From Roseburia sp. (GTDB taxonomy: Bacteria > Bacteroidota > Bacteroidia > Bacteroidales > Bacteroidaceae), in NCBI GenBank assembly GCA_023665185.1, contig JAMPEL010000009.1:1-50217 (forward strand): 50,217 nt of DNA. Reading direction: 5' to 3'. Positions 1 through 10,824 of this stretch are shown here, one piece after another. The notes under the pieces are model-generated. The model saw only the letters and a program-made list of their open reading frames with translations. It ran no database searches and had not been told where the DNA came from. The translations under genes were made by a program, and so were the position numbers. The first letter of the stretch is position 1. Each line of letters begins with the position of its first letter.

Positions 1-470
1 TCAAAAAGACGAGAGCCGCCTTTTCCATGCCCCGAAAAACAAAAATGGATTTTGAGCCCAGAAAAAGACTATTTTAAGACAAAAATTTCATAACTCACTG
101 ATTATCAACACATCCTATTTTGACTCGAACCATGCGTTTTACGTCAAAAACCGCGTACTTTTCGCTAAAAATGCATTTAACTGATTATCAACAACTTATC
201 AATAAAACTTTCAAAAATCAGGCAGCGAGTCAAAGTCGGCAACCGCCTCAAATGTTAAAATTCGCCTTTTTTCCAAAGTAACATAATGTCAAAACATCCC
301 TTGTACGCATACTGTTGCCCGGCAATATGCGCGGCAGAACGGTTCGGGTTATAGGACTTCCGTTTATAAACCACGTACAAGCGACGCAATGGATGTATGG
401 AGACACAGCAAAATCTTTGATAAAGACCATGCCCACAGTGTGTCCCATCACTCGAAATGCCGGATGAACT
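1..470 (+). repeat. Dispersed ~785-bp repeat, copy A (truncated by window edge)
   Basis: This gene-free stretch aligns by eye, with many scattered substitutions, to 15,969-16,440 and to the reverse complement of 49,309-49,790. Shared landmarks are a tcaaaaagacg start, the run atggattttga, two or three copies of tgattatcaac, the run aaatgttaaaattcgcc, and an inner end near atgccggatga. Short open frames cross it, but they are frameshifted between copies, so I do not treat it as coding. The outer half of the repeat lies beyond the window. 470-640 holds nothing I recognise. Confidence 0.75.
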
Positions 471-642
471 AATATTGCCACCGTTCTGCAAACACGACAA
501 GACAGCTGTCTAAATCCGCTTCCACCTAACTAAGCTCTCAAAAACACAATATGGTTTTGAAAATCTCGCATACAAAAAATCAGTTTTTCCACAATGAGTT
601 CTCAAAAACACACTCAAAAACCTAACCAGCACTGCTGTTTAA

Positions 643-682
643 AAATAAGCAGTGCCGTTTGTACAATCAGCACTGCTTATTT
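643..682 (-). terminator. Rho-independent terminator of xseA-xseB
   Basis: A perfect 13-bp inverted repeat (arms 643-655 and 670-682, 14-nt loop) lies 85 bases beyond the xseB stop. Read on the minus strand the stem is followed by a T-rich stretch, as expected for an intrinsic terminator. Part of the arm (cagcactgctg) recurs once more at 628-638. Confidence 0.75.
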
Positions 683-767
683 GAGAATGTCGCACAACAA
701 TTTGGCTACTTTCCAAACCATTAGAAAAGCAAGCAAAATAAATAAAAGAAAAAACACTGGCAGCAAC

Positions 768-971
768 TCAAAATTCCTTATCGTCAAGAATATTCTTGAC
801 TTCCTTTTCCGCTTTAAGGAGTTTTCCCTTACAAAAATCGACCAGTTCTTTTGCCTCTTTCAAGGAAGCGGCAAGAGAATCAACATCCATTTGTCCATTT
901 TCAATTTGAGACACAATCTGTTCCAAGCGTTTCATCGCCTGCTCGTATGTCATTGACACTTTCTTATTCAT
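768..971 (-). CDS. xseB: Exodeoxyribonuclease VII small subunit
   Basis: A 67-aa protein with the XseB hallmark MTYEQAMKRLEQIVSQIENG, followed by the amphipathic helix with SLKEAKELVDFCKGKL. XseB binds XseA in the cytoplasm to form exonuclease VII, which degrades single-stranded DNA to oligonucleotides in repair and recombination. The start is the ATG at 971; the frame also opens at an upstream TTG (977), which is less likely. It lies 67 bases downstream of xseA on the same strand, as is usual for the pair, and is followed by a strong hairpin terminator. Length is normal for the family. Confidence 0.93.
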   Translation of the reverse strand: MNKKVSMTYEQAMKRLEQIVSQIENGQMDVDSLAASLKEAKELVDFCKGKLLKAEKEVKNILDDKEF

Positions 972-1038
972 AATCAAACAATTTATTTTTCAAGGAGAAG
1001 GTCTGGTCACACCAAAACCATTTCAATTATTATCCAAT

Positions 1039-2334
1039 TCATTTCACGACCGATTCTATTTCGCCATTGGCAAGCGTAGTGACCACAGTGTCTCCTGTCT
1101 TTACCTGAGACATATCGGTTACGGCATGTCCGTTCACTCGCGTGATGCTGAATCCCAATCCCAGCAGTCTGTCAGGACTGGCACTATCCGCCTTGTTCTC
1201 CAACAACATCAGCTTGTGACGCTCTTTAAGCAAGAAACGCTCCATATCATTGCAGACACGCTGTCCGGCAATCTGCAACGTATGGCCGCAAACTCCTATT
1301 CGTTGTAGCGCGGCATTTCCGGCAGCAAGAAGAAGACGCTCCATACGCGACTCTTCCCGGGTGCGGAAAACATTAAACAAAGAGGGCACGACACCGGCTA
1401 TCCGCTGAAGTCTGACACGCTCTGAGTGGAGACACAATTGTACGGAACGCACAAGGCTCTCCGTTGCAACAGACAGCCTGTCGAGTAGCATCTCCTGATG
1501 GTGTATAAGCAATTCGGCAGCCGCTGTAGGTGTCTTTACTCGTGTGTGAGCCACCATGTCCACAATCGTATCGTCCCGTTCATGCCCTATACCCGATATG
1601 ACAGGAAGGGGAAACTGCGCCACATTCTCGGCAAGAGCAAGCGTGTCGAACCCATACAAATCGGAGGTGGAACCGCCTCCTCGTATGATAACCACCACGT
1701 CCCATGAGTCGGCATCACTGGCAATAGCATCAAGAGCAGCAATTATGCTCTGCTCCACTTTGTCGCCCTGCATCACTGCGGGAAACAACCGAATAGTGAA
1801 CAACAAACCTTTTTTGTTGCTGTCCAGCTGACTGTAAAAATCGCCATATCCGGCAGCAGTAGGAGACGAAATGACAGCTATACGCTGCAAAAGCGAAGGA
1901 AGCGGCAATTCCTTATTCATAGTGAGCACTCCCTCAGATTCAAGCGCGCGGATAATTTCCTGCCTGCGCCGCGCAATGTCTCCAAGCGTATAAGTCGGGT
2001 CAATATCTATGACATTGAGCGAATAGCCATAAAGTTCATGAAATGTCACTTGTACACACACAAGCACTTGCATTCCGGCAGAGAGCGAAAGTCCGGTAGT
2101 CCGCACAAAATACGGGTTGAGCATTGACCACCTTCCCGCCCATATCTGGCCGCGCGCTTTGGCTATAAGGGTGCTCTTATGCTCATCTTTCTGCACGAAC
2201 TCCAGATAGCAATGCCCCCGGCTTTGGCGCACCTCGCTAAGTTCGGCATGAATCCAATATTCACTGCTGACAACGGTCTCTATTGTTGACCGCACAATAT
2301 TGTTAAGTTCGTAAAGGGTGATATGTGGCTGCAT
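1039..2334 (-). CDS. xseA: Exodeoxyribonuclease VII large subunit
   Basis: A 431-aa protein. Residues about 1-110 form the N-terminal OB-fold region (YWIHAELSEVRQSRGHCYLE). The central catalytic region follows with IAVISSPTAAGYGDF, VVVIIRGGGSTSDLYGFD and PVISGIGHERDDTIVDMVA, all diagnostic of XseA, and then a long helical region and a small C-terminal domain. It is the catalytic subunit of exonuclease VII, acting on single-stranded DNA from both ends. It is transcribed toward xseB with a short gap. The ATG at 2334 opens directly on the OB fold. Nothing is missing or unusual. Confidence 0.95.
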   Translation of the reverse strand: MQPHITLYELNNIVRSTIETVVSSEYWIHAELSEVRQSRGHCYLEFVQKDEHKSTLIAKARGQIWAGRWSMLNPYFVRTTGLSLSAGMQVLVCVQVTFHELYGYSLNVIDIDPTYTLGDIARRRQEIIRALESEGVLTMNKELPLPSLLQRIAVISSPTAAGYGDFYSQLDSNKKGLLFTIRLFPAVMQGDKVEQSIIAALDAIASDADSWDVVVIIRGGGSTSDLYGFDTLALAENVAQFPLPVISGIGHERDDTIVDMVAHTRVKTPTAAAELLIHHQEMLLDRLSVATESLVRSVQLCLHSERVRLQRIAGVVPSLFNVFRTREESRMERLLLAAGNAALQRIGVCGHTLQIAGQRVCNDMERFLLKERHKLMLLENKADSASPDRLLGLGFSITRVNGHAVTDMSQVKTGDTVVTTLANGEIESVVK

Positions 2335-2398
2335 GATAAAATGAAAAAGACGGCTCTATCTGCCGGCATGTATAGAAATAGAATCTGACAGGTTCAAG

Positions 2399-2430
2399 AT
2401 ATGAATGTCCGGCATTGTGGACATTCATAT
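2399..2430 (-). terminator. Hairpin at the end of the hypothetical gene upstream of xseA
   Basis: A perfect 12-bp inverted repeat with an 8-nt loop (arms 2399-2410 and 2419-2430) overlaps the stop codon of the gene ending at 2425. No T-tract follows on the minus strand, so it may be a weak terminator, an attenuator or an RNA-stabilising stem between that gene and xseA rather than a full stop. Confidence 0.45.
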
Positions 2431-3120
2431 TTTAGGACGCTTTCCAGTAACTACATATTTAAATTTCTCATAGGAATTGTCAATGAAAGAAAGTTCGTAA
2501 GGTGCCACTACAAGTGAGAACCGGCTTCGTATATCAGCCAAATCAAAATACTCACGGATTATGCTTGCCATATTATATGATAATTCGTCATTCCTCTTCA
2601 ATATGAAGACACAACACTTACGTATCAGGTCTCTGTCATCCGCCAAATGTTTCAGTATCTTGAAAAGCACATAATAAGCTAATGGATTAGCCACACTAAT
2701 CAAGGCAGCGATACGGTCGCGCTCATTCTCAAAACCGAAAGCCTTGAACATTGTATCTATCTGGTTTTCCGTTTCCAACATCGGTATAGCCATTGTCATG
2801 AGCTTTTGCAACGCTCCGGGAGCTTTTTCTTTCAGGAAAGTCACAAGTTTGCCAATCCACGGGCTATCGAAAGACAAAGTCCGGTTTGTCACAAGATGCT
2901 CTATTGAGAGTATGCAAGTGATGAAAGCCTGATGCCTGTACACAACAAGATGAAACAAAGCCTCCCAAAAGTCTTCATTCGACAGTTTGGTCAATATATC
3001 ATTACGCATGACACTTTCAGTCTTGCGAAATTCCATATTGGTCATCCGGGAAAAAGCCTGCCGAAGCGCATCCCAATCGTGTCTCTCTACCAATGGGAAT
3101 ATATTTTCTTTTATAGACAT
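2425..3120 (-). CDS. Hypothetical helical protein between sprA and xseA
   Basis: A predicted 231-aa, soluble, mainly alpha-helical protein that I do not recognise. It has no signal peptide, membrane segment or obvious catalytic motif; the sequence suggests a repeat-like helical scaffold (stretches such as FWEALFHLVVYRHQAFITCIL and AYYVLFKILKHLADDRDLIRK). I chose the ATG at 3120 because longer versions would run into the end of sprA; an in-frame ATG at 3126 is equally possible. It sits 62 bases downstream of sprA and 90 bases upstream of xseA on the same strand, so it is probably in the same transcript. No function is proposed. Confidence 0.7.
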   Translation of the reverse strand: MSIKENIFPLVERHDWDALRQAFSRMTNMEFRKTESVMRNDILTKLSNEDFWEALFHLVVYRHQAFITCILSIEHLVTNRTLSFDSPWIGKLVTFLKEKAPGALQKLMTMAIPMLETENQIDTMFKAFGFENERDRIAALISVANPLAYYVLFKILKHLADDRDLIRKCCVFILKRNDELSYNMASIIREYFDLADIRSRFSLVVAPYELSFIDNSYEKFKYVVTGKRPKI

Positions 3121-3182
3121 AATCATTTCTAATATTGATGCTTTTCCTATAACACATTGTAATGTTTCCCAACAGTGGCACA

Positions 3183-6100
3183 TTACCGCGTAAGGGAGAA
3201 TTTCATGCTGATTCCGAAATCGGCTGTCACCGTAGGATAGGAGTTTGCCGACACAAGCGGCACATTCTTCTGCCAATCAAGGAATCCGCTGAGAGTAAGC
3301 AAACGGCTGAATGTGTAGTCGGCGGTCACAGCCAATTTATACGCAGTGCTTCCATTTGTGGCTGTCGTCACTTGAGTCTGTATATTTCTATTCAGCGCGT
3401 TCTGCAAACGATAAGAGAAATCACATCTCACATTCAAATCATGGCTCACACCTCGCGCCGACCTGTTGCTTGCCGTAGCCTTGCTGTTCGTATCATTCTT
3501 ACTGTTCTGGCCTGATTTCTTCGATTTACCTTTCGATGCGCTTTGTATCTTCTTCGCGCCAAACAAGTTGAGGTCTTTCAACTTATAGCCAAAACCGATT
3601 ACAATATCATCGGAATAGTTCTCGGTAAGTGCCACAGATGTCATACTCAAATTAAGCACTCGGGTTTTCTTAAACTCAAGCTTGGCAGTAAGTCCGCTGT
3701 TGAATGTCATGTCTACACCAAGCAAAGGTGAGAATGACTCATTTATCGACACAGTGGAGACGTTGTACATACTACTTGGAATAGGATTTCCTGTTGTCAC
3801 GTCAGGAAGGAATCCAAGTCCGCCCATATACTCCATGTAATTAGAATATGAATTATACGCGCCGACAGCATATACGCTTTTGTATGCGTGGTTGATATTG
3901 AAGCTCTTGAAATGCTGCGCAAACCACGGCAATTTAGAAAGTCCGCTATAAGTAAGCTTCCAGTTTGGCAGTATATGGAGCAACGACGGGAATATGTCAA
4001 GCGATGTTTTCATGGCATCACCTCCACAATATGCGGCAAGAAATGCCGGAACGAGCACATCGGCAGAGTATTGCTGCACGGTTCCATTTGCAGGGTCAAA
4101 CGGTTTTCCCTCCAAAGCCTCGCCGCTGCCCACCGGATAAACAGTATTGGCATACTGTGCCTCAAGCCTCTTCTGCACAATCGGAATATTGGCAAGGAAC
4201 TTGTTGAACGGCTTTGAGTTGTAGTTGTTGTTGATATTTCCACTTCCGGAAAAAGCAGTACTTGCTGATATAATCGTCATATTAAAACTTCCGCTCTCAG
4301 TGGAAGGCATTCCGGCAAACATGAAACGTATGCTCTTGGAAGAATTGACAGTACGGCTGGCATTCAAATCAATCTTCAAGTCACGCACTGGCTCAAGCAC
4401 CATCTTCAGCTGAAGGTCTTCTGTTGCATTGGTTGTTGCCGGAGTCGTAATATTAGAATCGTTCTGCATCAACCAGCCGTTGCGTGCAGCCTTCTCTATA
4501 TATCCGTCACCCACTGCGCCAAAAGCAAAATCAAGTCCCGGCGACATCATACCTCCCACATTCTTCTGACCAAAAGCATCGCCCACTTCAGTTCTGAATC
4601 CAGGAAGAGTAAGCGCGTATGTGTTTCGATATGTCACACTGGCATTACGTATGAGCATAAGTCCTCGCGCCACAACCTGCGCTGTCTTATACCATCCTTT
4701 TTCCTCAAGCTTCGGCTTCGCTACCACTGAAACCTTGAGCGAAAGCGTATCATGATTCTTTATCTTTATCGTATTGGCATCCACACGCTTATATTTCAGG
4801 GTATAGTTCTTTCCCTCTTTTGTAGTGGCGCGCACAATGATGCGCTTAGAATTTTGCCCGTGTTTCAAGTCCACATCCGCACTGTCTGACAAAGTAATCT
4901 CTTTAGTGAAGCCTTTTGTTTTCTTGTCTTTGTCACCATTGGCTTTGTCCGCAGCATTTTTATCGTCTTTTGCCGGCACAGTTTTCTTGTCTTTTGTATT
5001 CTGCTTTTTAGTAAGAGTATTCTTGCTGCTGCCCGAGAATCTTTTCTCGGCATCGGCAAGGAATTTCCACTTCTTATACAAAGTTTCAAAGTTAAGTTTC
5101 CCATTTATATTGATAGTACGTTGTGTCGTCACCGTATGTCCAAGAGATGTCCCATCTTCCAGTTCCGTTCCACGTGTCCATCCATAGTTTGAGCTGTAGC
5201 TTCCATCAGCCGTTACCCAATCGAAAATAGGAAGCTTATTGATTGGGAGCTGATAAGAGCCATTAAATGTGGATTTATAAGTGAGCGGACGTCCGAATGA
5301 GAGCAGACTGTGCTTGATAGAATCTTTCCACGCATCATACTCATCAGGATAAAGGTCTTTGTTTATCACTGTATAAGGCTCTTCTATTTCCGCATGGGTT
5401 GCAGAAGTCCAGCTGAGTTTCATCGATTTGAATATGTCCCAACGCACCGACAGTTCCCTATTCCAAAGGAACTGTTCCGAGAATGACACCGGCAATTGGG
5501 TGTTAGCGTCAATATCTCGTTCCTGAAGCTCGTAATAGCTTCGCATGATGTCGGTATTGAACGAAATGTTCTGAGGCAGCCAGTTCAAGTTCTGCGCTTT
5601 TACAATGTCCAGCCATTTTGATTTTCCCTTCATCTTTTTGAAAGGTTCCAAAGCCTTGTATTTAGGCGAATAGTCATACGAAAGGCTTGCTTTCCAGTTT
5701 TGCTCATTCTCATAAACCGTAGTCTCTCCCGTAGTATACTTCTGGTTATACGAATAGCTCACAGCAAAGTTGGCAGGGTCATACGGCATTGGTTTCCTGC
5801 TCGAGTAATTGGATTTCCAATTGCTCAGCGAGAAATTTTTTGTCTTGGTAATTCTTTCTGACAAGCTGCTGAGCGAATCACGCTCTTGCTGAGTCTTACA
5901 CTCATCAAGTGCATCCTTCAAAAGCATATCCGTATCAAAAGGATTATACTTAGGAGAAATCTTCTGCCAAGAATACGAATAATACAGAGGCAGATTCATT
6001 TTCCATTTCTCAGGAAACAGTTTTCCAATCTCAAAGTTTGTCGTAATGCTCCACTCATACAAATTGTCATCGCGCCGCTCATTCACTTTCTCCTCAAGAC

Positions 6101-9100
6101 CACCAAATCCGGCTGTTTCCGCATGTCCAGTCAAGTTTACAGAGCCAATATCTGAAAGCTGTACATTAAGATTACCTTGTGCAGCCCAACCGCCCTCGTT
6201 ATTGTAGTCCTGCATACGCAGTTCATTGACCCACACTTCAATAGAATTGGTCATACGCGAATTATTACGCACACCAATCATCATGGTCTTGACTTCGCCA
6301 AGCGAAGGATTACCCATAATGCTAACCTTATTGTTAGGTCTGTCAGGGTCATACTGATAGAACAGAGATGTATAGTTCGCTGTTCCTGCTGCACGCGCCT
6401 TGTTGCGCTCATGCTTTATGTTCGTTAGTACAGTAAAGTCAATATCGAGCATATTCTCCTCTGGCCATACAGCCACACAACCGGCATAGGTATATGTATC
6501 ATACCGTCCCTCCGGTGTCAGTTTAAGAGGAATCTCATATTCATAATAATTGCTTTTATAATCACTTCCCAATCTGATAAACACGCTCATCTGGTCATTG
6601 GACAACCGGGTATCGCCTTCCAAAGCATTGGCATGTACAAACATCTGCAAGTGCTTGTACTGACGCAAATCCAGATTCAGGTTCTTGTAAACGGCACGCG
6701 CGTCTCCCGAAGCCAAATCTTTCACCGTAATAGCAAGTGCCTGCTCATTGTCCTGAGTAAGCTGCGGCTGGCTTGGATCAAGTATACGGCTGACACCCGG
6801 AGGCAGCACATAGTTCACTGGTGTTTTGTCGTTGTTCTCCTCAATATTCACAGAAGACGTTTCAAGTCTGCCGCTCACACTTGGCTTATCTCCTGTAAAC
6901 AGAGCCTGAGTGTAATTTCTCCATTCTCCCCTCACAAGGTCAAGAGAAGCAAAGCGCAGCACAACCGGCTCTTGAAAACCGGTAAGATACATTCTCATAA
7001 AACGAATACTGCTGAAATCGCTGATACTTCCGACTTTTGACTCAAACTCATCCACAGGAATACGGAACTGATACCATGTAACTTCTTCGGGATCACCTCC
7101 CTTACGAAGATTGACCTTTGCCTTGCGCTCATCTACAATATAGTTTCGTCCAACAGTCAAGTCACCGGGACGTATGCTGACGCGATATTGGAAGAAGTTC
7201 TCATATTCATTCATCGTATAGTCGAGGTTCACATCCTCCACATCCGGAGAGGATTTATAGGCAGTGCTGTAGCTTTCTCCCGACTCACTGGAGTTAGGTG
7301 AATTGCCTTCCACACCATTGATATGTTTATAACGATCCAGAATGGAAGTGCGAGCGGCATCAAAATCAGAGCCACGGAAATAATGGTAGTCGTCACCTGC
7401 AGGGTCGTCATAAATAGAATCAAATACCTCCGGTCTTACCTTTCCTCTTATTTGCTCCAGATAATCACTATATATACCATAGCTGCGTTCATCATTGTCG
7501 TTCAAGCCATTAAGACCGATATCCTGTCGCTGGCGCGCTCCACTCTCAGTGCTGAATGAATACACTACACTTTTCTCGGACGGGACTCTACCCCACACTG
7601 TCTCAGTATAATTCTGCGCCCCATTGACAGGCATTCCACTCTCATAGAACTTCTTTCCGTCTTTGAGCACGTCTTCGCTCACATCACCCAAATTGATATA
7701 GAAGTCACCCCCATATTTAGAGTCCTCCTTTGTATAAATAAACGGGTCGAGCATCCAGAACTCAATGTACTGCACATTTGAAGTCTCAAAATCACTGGTG
7801 TCAAGTTTTCTCATCATACCACCCCACCGTTTCTGCGGAGTATTCAAACGACCGTCGTAATTTATGTCCGGATCAAGATTATAAGGACCACGCTCACTGG
7901 GATAATAGGCAAGGTTGAGCACAGGCAAAGTGTTGCTTTCTCCTGTTCCTGTATCCTTATTTGGATATACCTCACGCACATAAACCTCACGCACATAATG
8001 ATTTGACAGTTGTTCCAAATCACTCTTTATATGGCTTGGAGTCAAAGACGAGCTGCGTCTCGTAAACAGCGGGTCAATGTTATACCACGCAAGTAAGGCT
8101 CGATTATATCCATACTTGACATCATTGGAAAGTGTTCCATACTCCAAATTGGCAGGAGTAGAGGCAAGCATCCATGAAGTAGGCGAACTGACATCTATAC
8201 CATTCTCCGTACTCTCAAAGTCATCAATATATGAAGCGTTTCCCTGCACTCCACTGGCATTACCGGCTATGAGTTGCGCAAACTCGGCTGACAACGAGAT
8301 ATTGGAAGGCTGGCTGGCATTAATCAGAGGAATCTTGTCAAGCATATTAGTCAGCCACTGGCTGTTCTGCTTCCAGTTCACATTAAGCCCCCACAAAGTA
8401 TTATTCAATGGTTCCTCCCCCATTGCCACCTTCGAAGTGAGAGGTTTTTCCGTAAGCCTCATGAGCGTACCGCCAATTTGAAAATTCTTGGAAAAGTCAT
8501 AACTCCAGTTCACACCAAGCATTGTTTTCCTGACTGTAGAAAATTCCGACTGACTTTCAAGACTCACGCTGACGTTTGTACCAGCATCAATTATACTCTG
8601 GTTTATAATGGTCACACGTCCCATTGAATAATCCACAGTATAATCAGAACCTTCTGTCAGAGTGACTCCTCCCGCAGTAACCACAACAGAACCTTGCGGT
8701 ATATTCATGCTTCCGAGCTCAATCTCACTGCCGGAAGAAGCCTTATACTCTCCTATCAATGAGAACTTATTTTTTTCTGCAATTTGCTTTGCCACAGTTT
8801 TTGTGGAATCGTAAAGCTCATCATAGCAATATTTGTCAGCAATGACATCATTGCCTATTTTCTGTCTCAGCCAATCACCAAAAGGCTCCACTACCGGAAA
8901 TATAACCCGCCCGGTCTGTGAAGAGACCGTATACCCCTCAATAAAGTCGAACTTACCATTTGGATTGGTCTTCATGTTATCATCCAGACGGTCAAGGTTC
9001 ATCATCTTCAAAAGTGTAGTCTGCTTGAACAGCTCTTCCGGCAGATATGTCAGCTGCACCCCTGTCGTATCAGACAAATATTTCACATCAAGCTTGAATT

Positions 9101-10751
9101 TTTCCTTCTGCACCGAATAAGCATTCAGAGAATACACATTCTTCATCATCAAGTCCCAGTTGCCTATACGTGGAGAATTACTTGTATTCTTCAACAACTT
9201 CACATACAAAGCCTTGTCATTATCCTTGATATCCTCCGAGAACTCACCAACCTGATAAGTCATGCCTCCATACGTATATTCAAAAGCAATGGCAAGCACC
9301 TGATTGGTCTGCAAAGTTGATTTCAAGGACACATAACCTAAATATTTATTGAGCGTATAATCAGACGAAGAAAGCAAACGCGCATTCTCTATTTTCTCAT
9401 AATCCACACCTCCGGCAAGAAAAGCATCAAGCACATTACTTGTCCGGTCTATATTACGCGCCTCGCTATAGACGGTAGCCATTGTATTATAAAGGTCATT
9501 GGCAGCATTTTGAGGTATGCTCTGTCCAGTCCCCGTCCACAAAGGATTGCTTATTTTCTCACGCTCTCCCAAATCGACAAATCCGACAATATCACGCGTG
9601 TTTTCCGTGGCGCCCGATGTATTCGTCACCCATATCTCAACACGGTTTATCGTCACTCCTGAAGTGATATTCGGCAATGTCGAGCAAGCCTTGTCATAAG
9701 TGTCACGAAAATATTGCGCCAAAAAGAAATGGCGGTTCTCATCATAATTATATGCCTGAATATCAAACACAGAAAGCTGAGACCCTCCCTGAGAAGAGAC
9801 TGTCTTCGACTGCGACTGCTTCTGGCTGACAACCGCCTGCAAATTCAATCGTCCGAACTGCAAGTCTGTACGTATACCGAAAAGAGCCGTAGAACCTCTA
9901 ATAAGAGAAGAGTTGGTAGGCATCGACACATTACCAGCCTCAATAAGTTTCACAATCTCGTCTTCCTTGCCCTCATATTGCAGTTTCAGATTTTTCGAGT
10001 CAAAATCAAACGTGGCATCCGTGTTGTAATTGATATTGAAAGACATCTTGTCGCCCACTTTGGCATTGACACTCAGATTTATCTTCTCGTCAAAATCAAA
10101 GCTGGTAGTCTTTCGGTTGCGCTCGGAAAGAGAAGGATTGTCCGTAAACTTATAATTATAGCCGAACTTCAGCTCCGCGCTTCCTTGTGTCTTGATTTGC
10201 ACACCTCCCGGACCAAATATTTTCTCTGCCGGACCCAAATCGAACTTCATATCCGAGAAATCAAACTTATCCTTTCCCTTACTGACAAACAGCGAGTCAT
10301 TGCGTTGGCGGAAATAAGCGTCCATAGACTTGCGCTCTGTCCATTTAAGATACTCTTCCGGTGTCATCAACCACGGAGCACTGAGAAAGTTGTCCCCCAA
10401 TTTGGAGCCGACCTTATACATGCCGCTTTTCTCATCATAATCACCTGCCTCCGGTTGCAAATTCTCAGGGTCTTCAAGGTCAAAGGCATAATCCTCCGGT
10501 CTCTCCCCCGTAGGATAGTCCGTATTCTTCACTTTACGCACAGACAAAGTATCCTCAACGGCCACATCGGGTATTGAGGCTTCGGCTGTAACAGACTCCT
10601 GCATATAAGGCATCCACATACTATCCCCGACTCCGGCAATAGCACTGATACTGCACATTATCAGCAGAACATATAATATTTTACGTAGTTGTCGTCTCAA
10701 AATTCTCAGTTTTTCGTCTTCCGCAGATTGCAGTGTATGACAGGCATACAC
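3183..10751 (-). CDS. sprA: SprA/Sov-type T9SS outer-membrane translocon
   Basis: A protein of about 2,522 aa, the usual size for SprA (Sov in Porphyromonas), the very large beta-barrel that exports type IX secretion substrates across the outer membrane. Residues about 15-40 form a basic, then hydrophobic signal segment (RRQLRKILYVLLIMCSISAIAG). The mature part has the family's alternating beta-strand pattern throughout and ends in an aromatic-rich terminal strand. A Lys/Asp/Asn-rich low-complexity stretch lies around 4,900-5,010. The frame opens at a GTG (10,751) and the first in-frame ATG lies inside the signal segment, so the exact start is uncertain. It follows a secreted GH5 enzyme by 73 bases. 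No other T9SS core gene is present in the window. Confidence 0.93.
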   Translation of the reverse strand: MYACHTLQSAEDEKLRILRRQLRKILYVLLIMCSISAIAGVGDSMWMPYMQESVTAEASIPDVAVEDTLSVRKVKNTDYPTGERPEDYAFDLEDPENLQPEAGDYDEKSGMYKVGSKLGDNFLSAPWLMTPEEYLKWTERKSMDAYFRQRNDSLFVSKGKDKFDFSDMKFDLGPAEKIFGPGGVQIKTQGSAELKFGYNYKFTDNPSLSERNRKTTSFDFDEKINLSVNAKVGDKMSFNINYNTDATFDFDSKNLKLQYEGKEDEIVKLIEAGNVSMPTNSSLIRGSTALFGIRTDLQFGRLNLQAVVSQKQSQSKTVSSQGGSQLSVFDIQAYNYDENRHFFLAQYFRDTYDKACSTLPNITSGVTINRVEIWVTNTSGATENTRDIVGFVDLGEREKISNPLWTGTGQSIPQNAANDLYNTMATVYSEARNIDRTSNVLDAFLAGGVDYEKIENARLLSSSDYTLNKYLGYVSLKSTLQTNQVLAIAFEYTYGGMTYQVGEFSEDIKDNDKALYVKLLKNTSNSPRIGNWDLMMKNVYSLNAYSVQKEKFKLDVKYLSDTTGVQLTYLPEELFKQTTLLKMMNLDRLDDNMKTNPNGKFDFIEGYTVSSQTGRVIFPVVEPFGDWLRQKIGNDVIADKYCYDELYDSTKTVAKQIAEKNKFSLIGEYKASSGSEIELGSMNIPQGSVVVTAGGVTLTEGSDYTVDYSMGRVTIINQSIIDAGTNVSVSLESQSEFSTVRKTMLGVNWSYDFSKNFQIGGTLMRLTEKPLTSKVAMGEEPLNNTLWGLNVNWKQNSQWLTNMLDKIPLINASQPSNISLSAEFAQLIAGNASGVQGNASYIDDFESTENGIDVSSPTSWMLASTPANLEYGTLSNDVKYGYNRALLAWYNIDPLFTRRSSSLTPSHIKSDLEQLSNHYVREVYVREVYPNKDTGTGESNTLPVLNLAYYPSERGPYNLDPDINYDGRLNTPQKRWGGMMRKLDTSDFETSNVQYIEFWMLDPFIYTKEDSKYGGDFYINLGDVSEDVLKDGKKFYESGMPVNGAQNYTETVWGRVPSEKSVVYSFSTESGARQRQDIGLNGLNDNDERSYGIYSDYLEQIRGKVRPEVFDSIYDDPAGDDYHYFRGSDFDAARTSILDRYKHINGVEGNSPNSSESGESYSTAYKSSPDVEDVNLDYTMNEYENFFQYRVSIRPGDLTVGRNYIVDERKAKVNLRKGGDPEEVTWYQFRIPVDEFESKVGSISDFSSIRFMRMYLTGFQEPVVLRFASLDLVRGEWRNYTQALFTGDKPSVSGRLETSSVNIEENNDKTPVNYVLPPGVSRILDPSQPQLTQDNEQALAITVKDLASGDARAVYKNLNLDLRQYKHLQMFVHANALEGDTRLSNDQMSVFIRLGSDYKSNYYEYEIPLKLTPEGRYDTYTYAGCVAVWPEENMLDIDFTVLTNIKHERNKARAAGTANYTSLFYQYDPDRPNNKVSIMGNPSLGEVKTMMIGVRNNSRMTNSIEVWVNELRMQDYNNEGGWAAQGNLNVQLSDIGSVNLTGHAETAGFGGLEEKVNERRDDNLYEWSITTNFEIGKLFPEKWKMNLPLYYSYSWQKISPKYNPFDTDMLLKDALDECKTQQERDSLSSLSERITKTKNFSLSNWKSNYSSRKPMPYDPANFAVSYSYNQKYTTGETTVYENEQNWKASLSYDYSPKYKALEPFKKMKGKSKWLDIVKAQNLNWLPQNISFNTDIMRSYYELQERDIDANTQLPVSFSEQFLWNRELSVRWDIFKSMKLSWTSATHAEIEEPYTVINKDLYPDEYDAWKDSIKHSLLSFGRPLTYKSTFNGSYQLPINKLPIFDWVTADGSYSSNYGWTRGTELEDGTSLGHTVTTQRTININGKLNFETLYKKWKFLADAEKRFSGSSKNTLTKKQNTKDKKTVPAKDDKNAADKANGDKDKKTKGFTKEITLSDSADVDLKHGQNSKRIIVRATTKEGKNYTLKYKRVDANTIKIKNHDTLSLKVSVVAKPKLEEKGWYKTAQVVARGLMLIRNASVTYRNTYALTLPGFRTEVGDAFGQKNVGGMMSPGLDFAFGAVGDGYIEKAARNGWLMQNDSNITTPATTNATEDLQLKMVLEPVRDLKIDLNASRTVNSSKSIRFMFAGMPSTESGSFNMTIISASTAFSGSGNINNNYNSKPFNKFLANIPIVQKRLEAQYANTVYPVGSGEALEGKPFDPANGTVQQYSADVLVPAFLAAYCGGDAMKTSLDIFPSLLHILPNWKLTYSGLSKLPWFAQHFKSFNINHAYKSVYAVGAYNSYSNYMEYMGGLGFLPDVTTGNPIPSSMYNVSTVSINESFSPLLGVDMTFNSGLTAKLEFKKTRVLNLSMTSVALTENYSDDIVIGFGYKLKDLNLFGAKKIQSASKGKSKKSGQNSKNDTNSKATASNRSARGVSHDLNVRCDFSYRLQNALNRNIQTQVTTATNGSTAYKLAVTADYTFSRLLTLSGFLDWQKNVPLVSANSYPTVTADFGISMKFSLTR

Positions 10752-10824
10752 GCGTACTTAATATATAACGACCAATACTTATTTTTATTGTATTGTACAA
10801 AAAAACGTGCCGCAACTTCCACGC

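Noticed and set aside
248..481. Short open frame resembling one at 16,156-16,425
   Set aside because: Both lie inside copies of the dispersed repeat; the third copy is frameshifted in the same stretch, so similarity reflects DNA repeat homology rather than a conserved protein.
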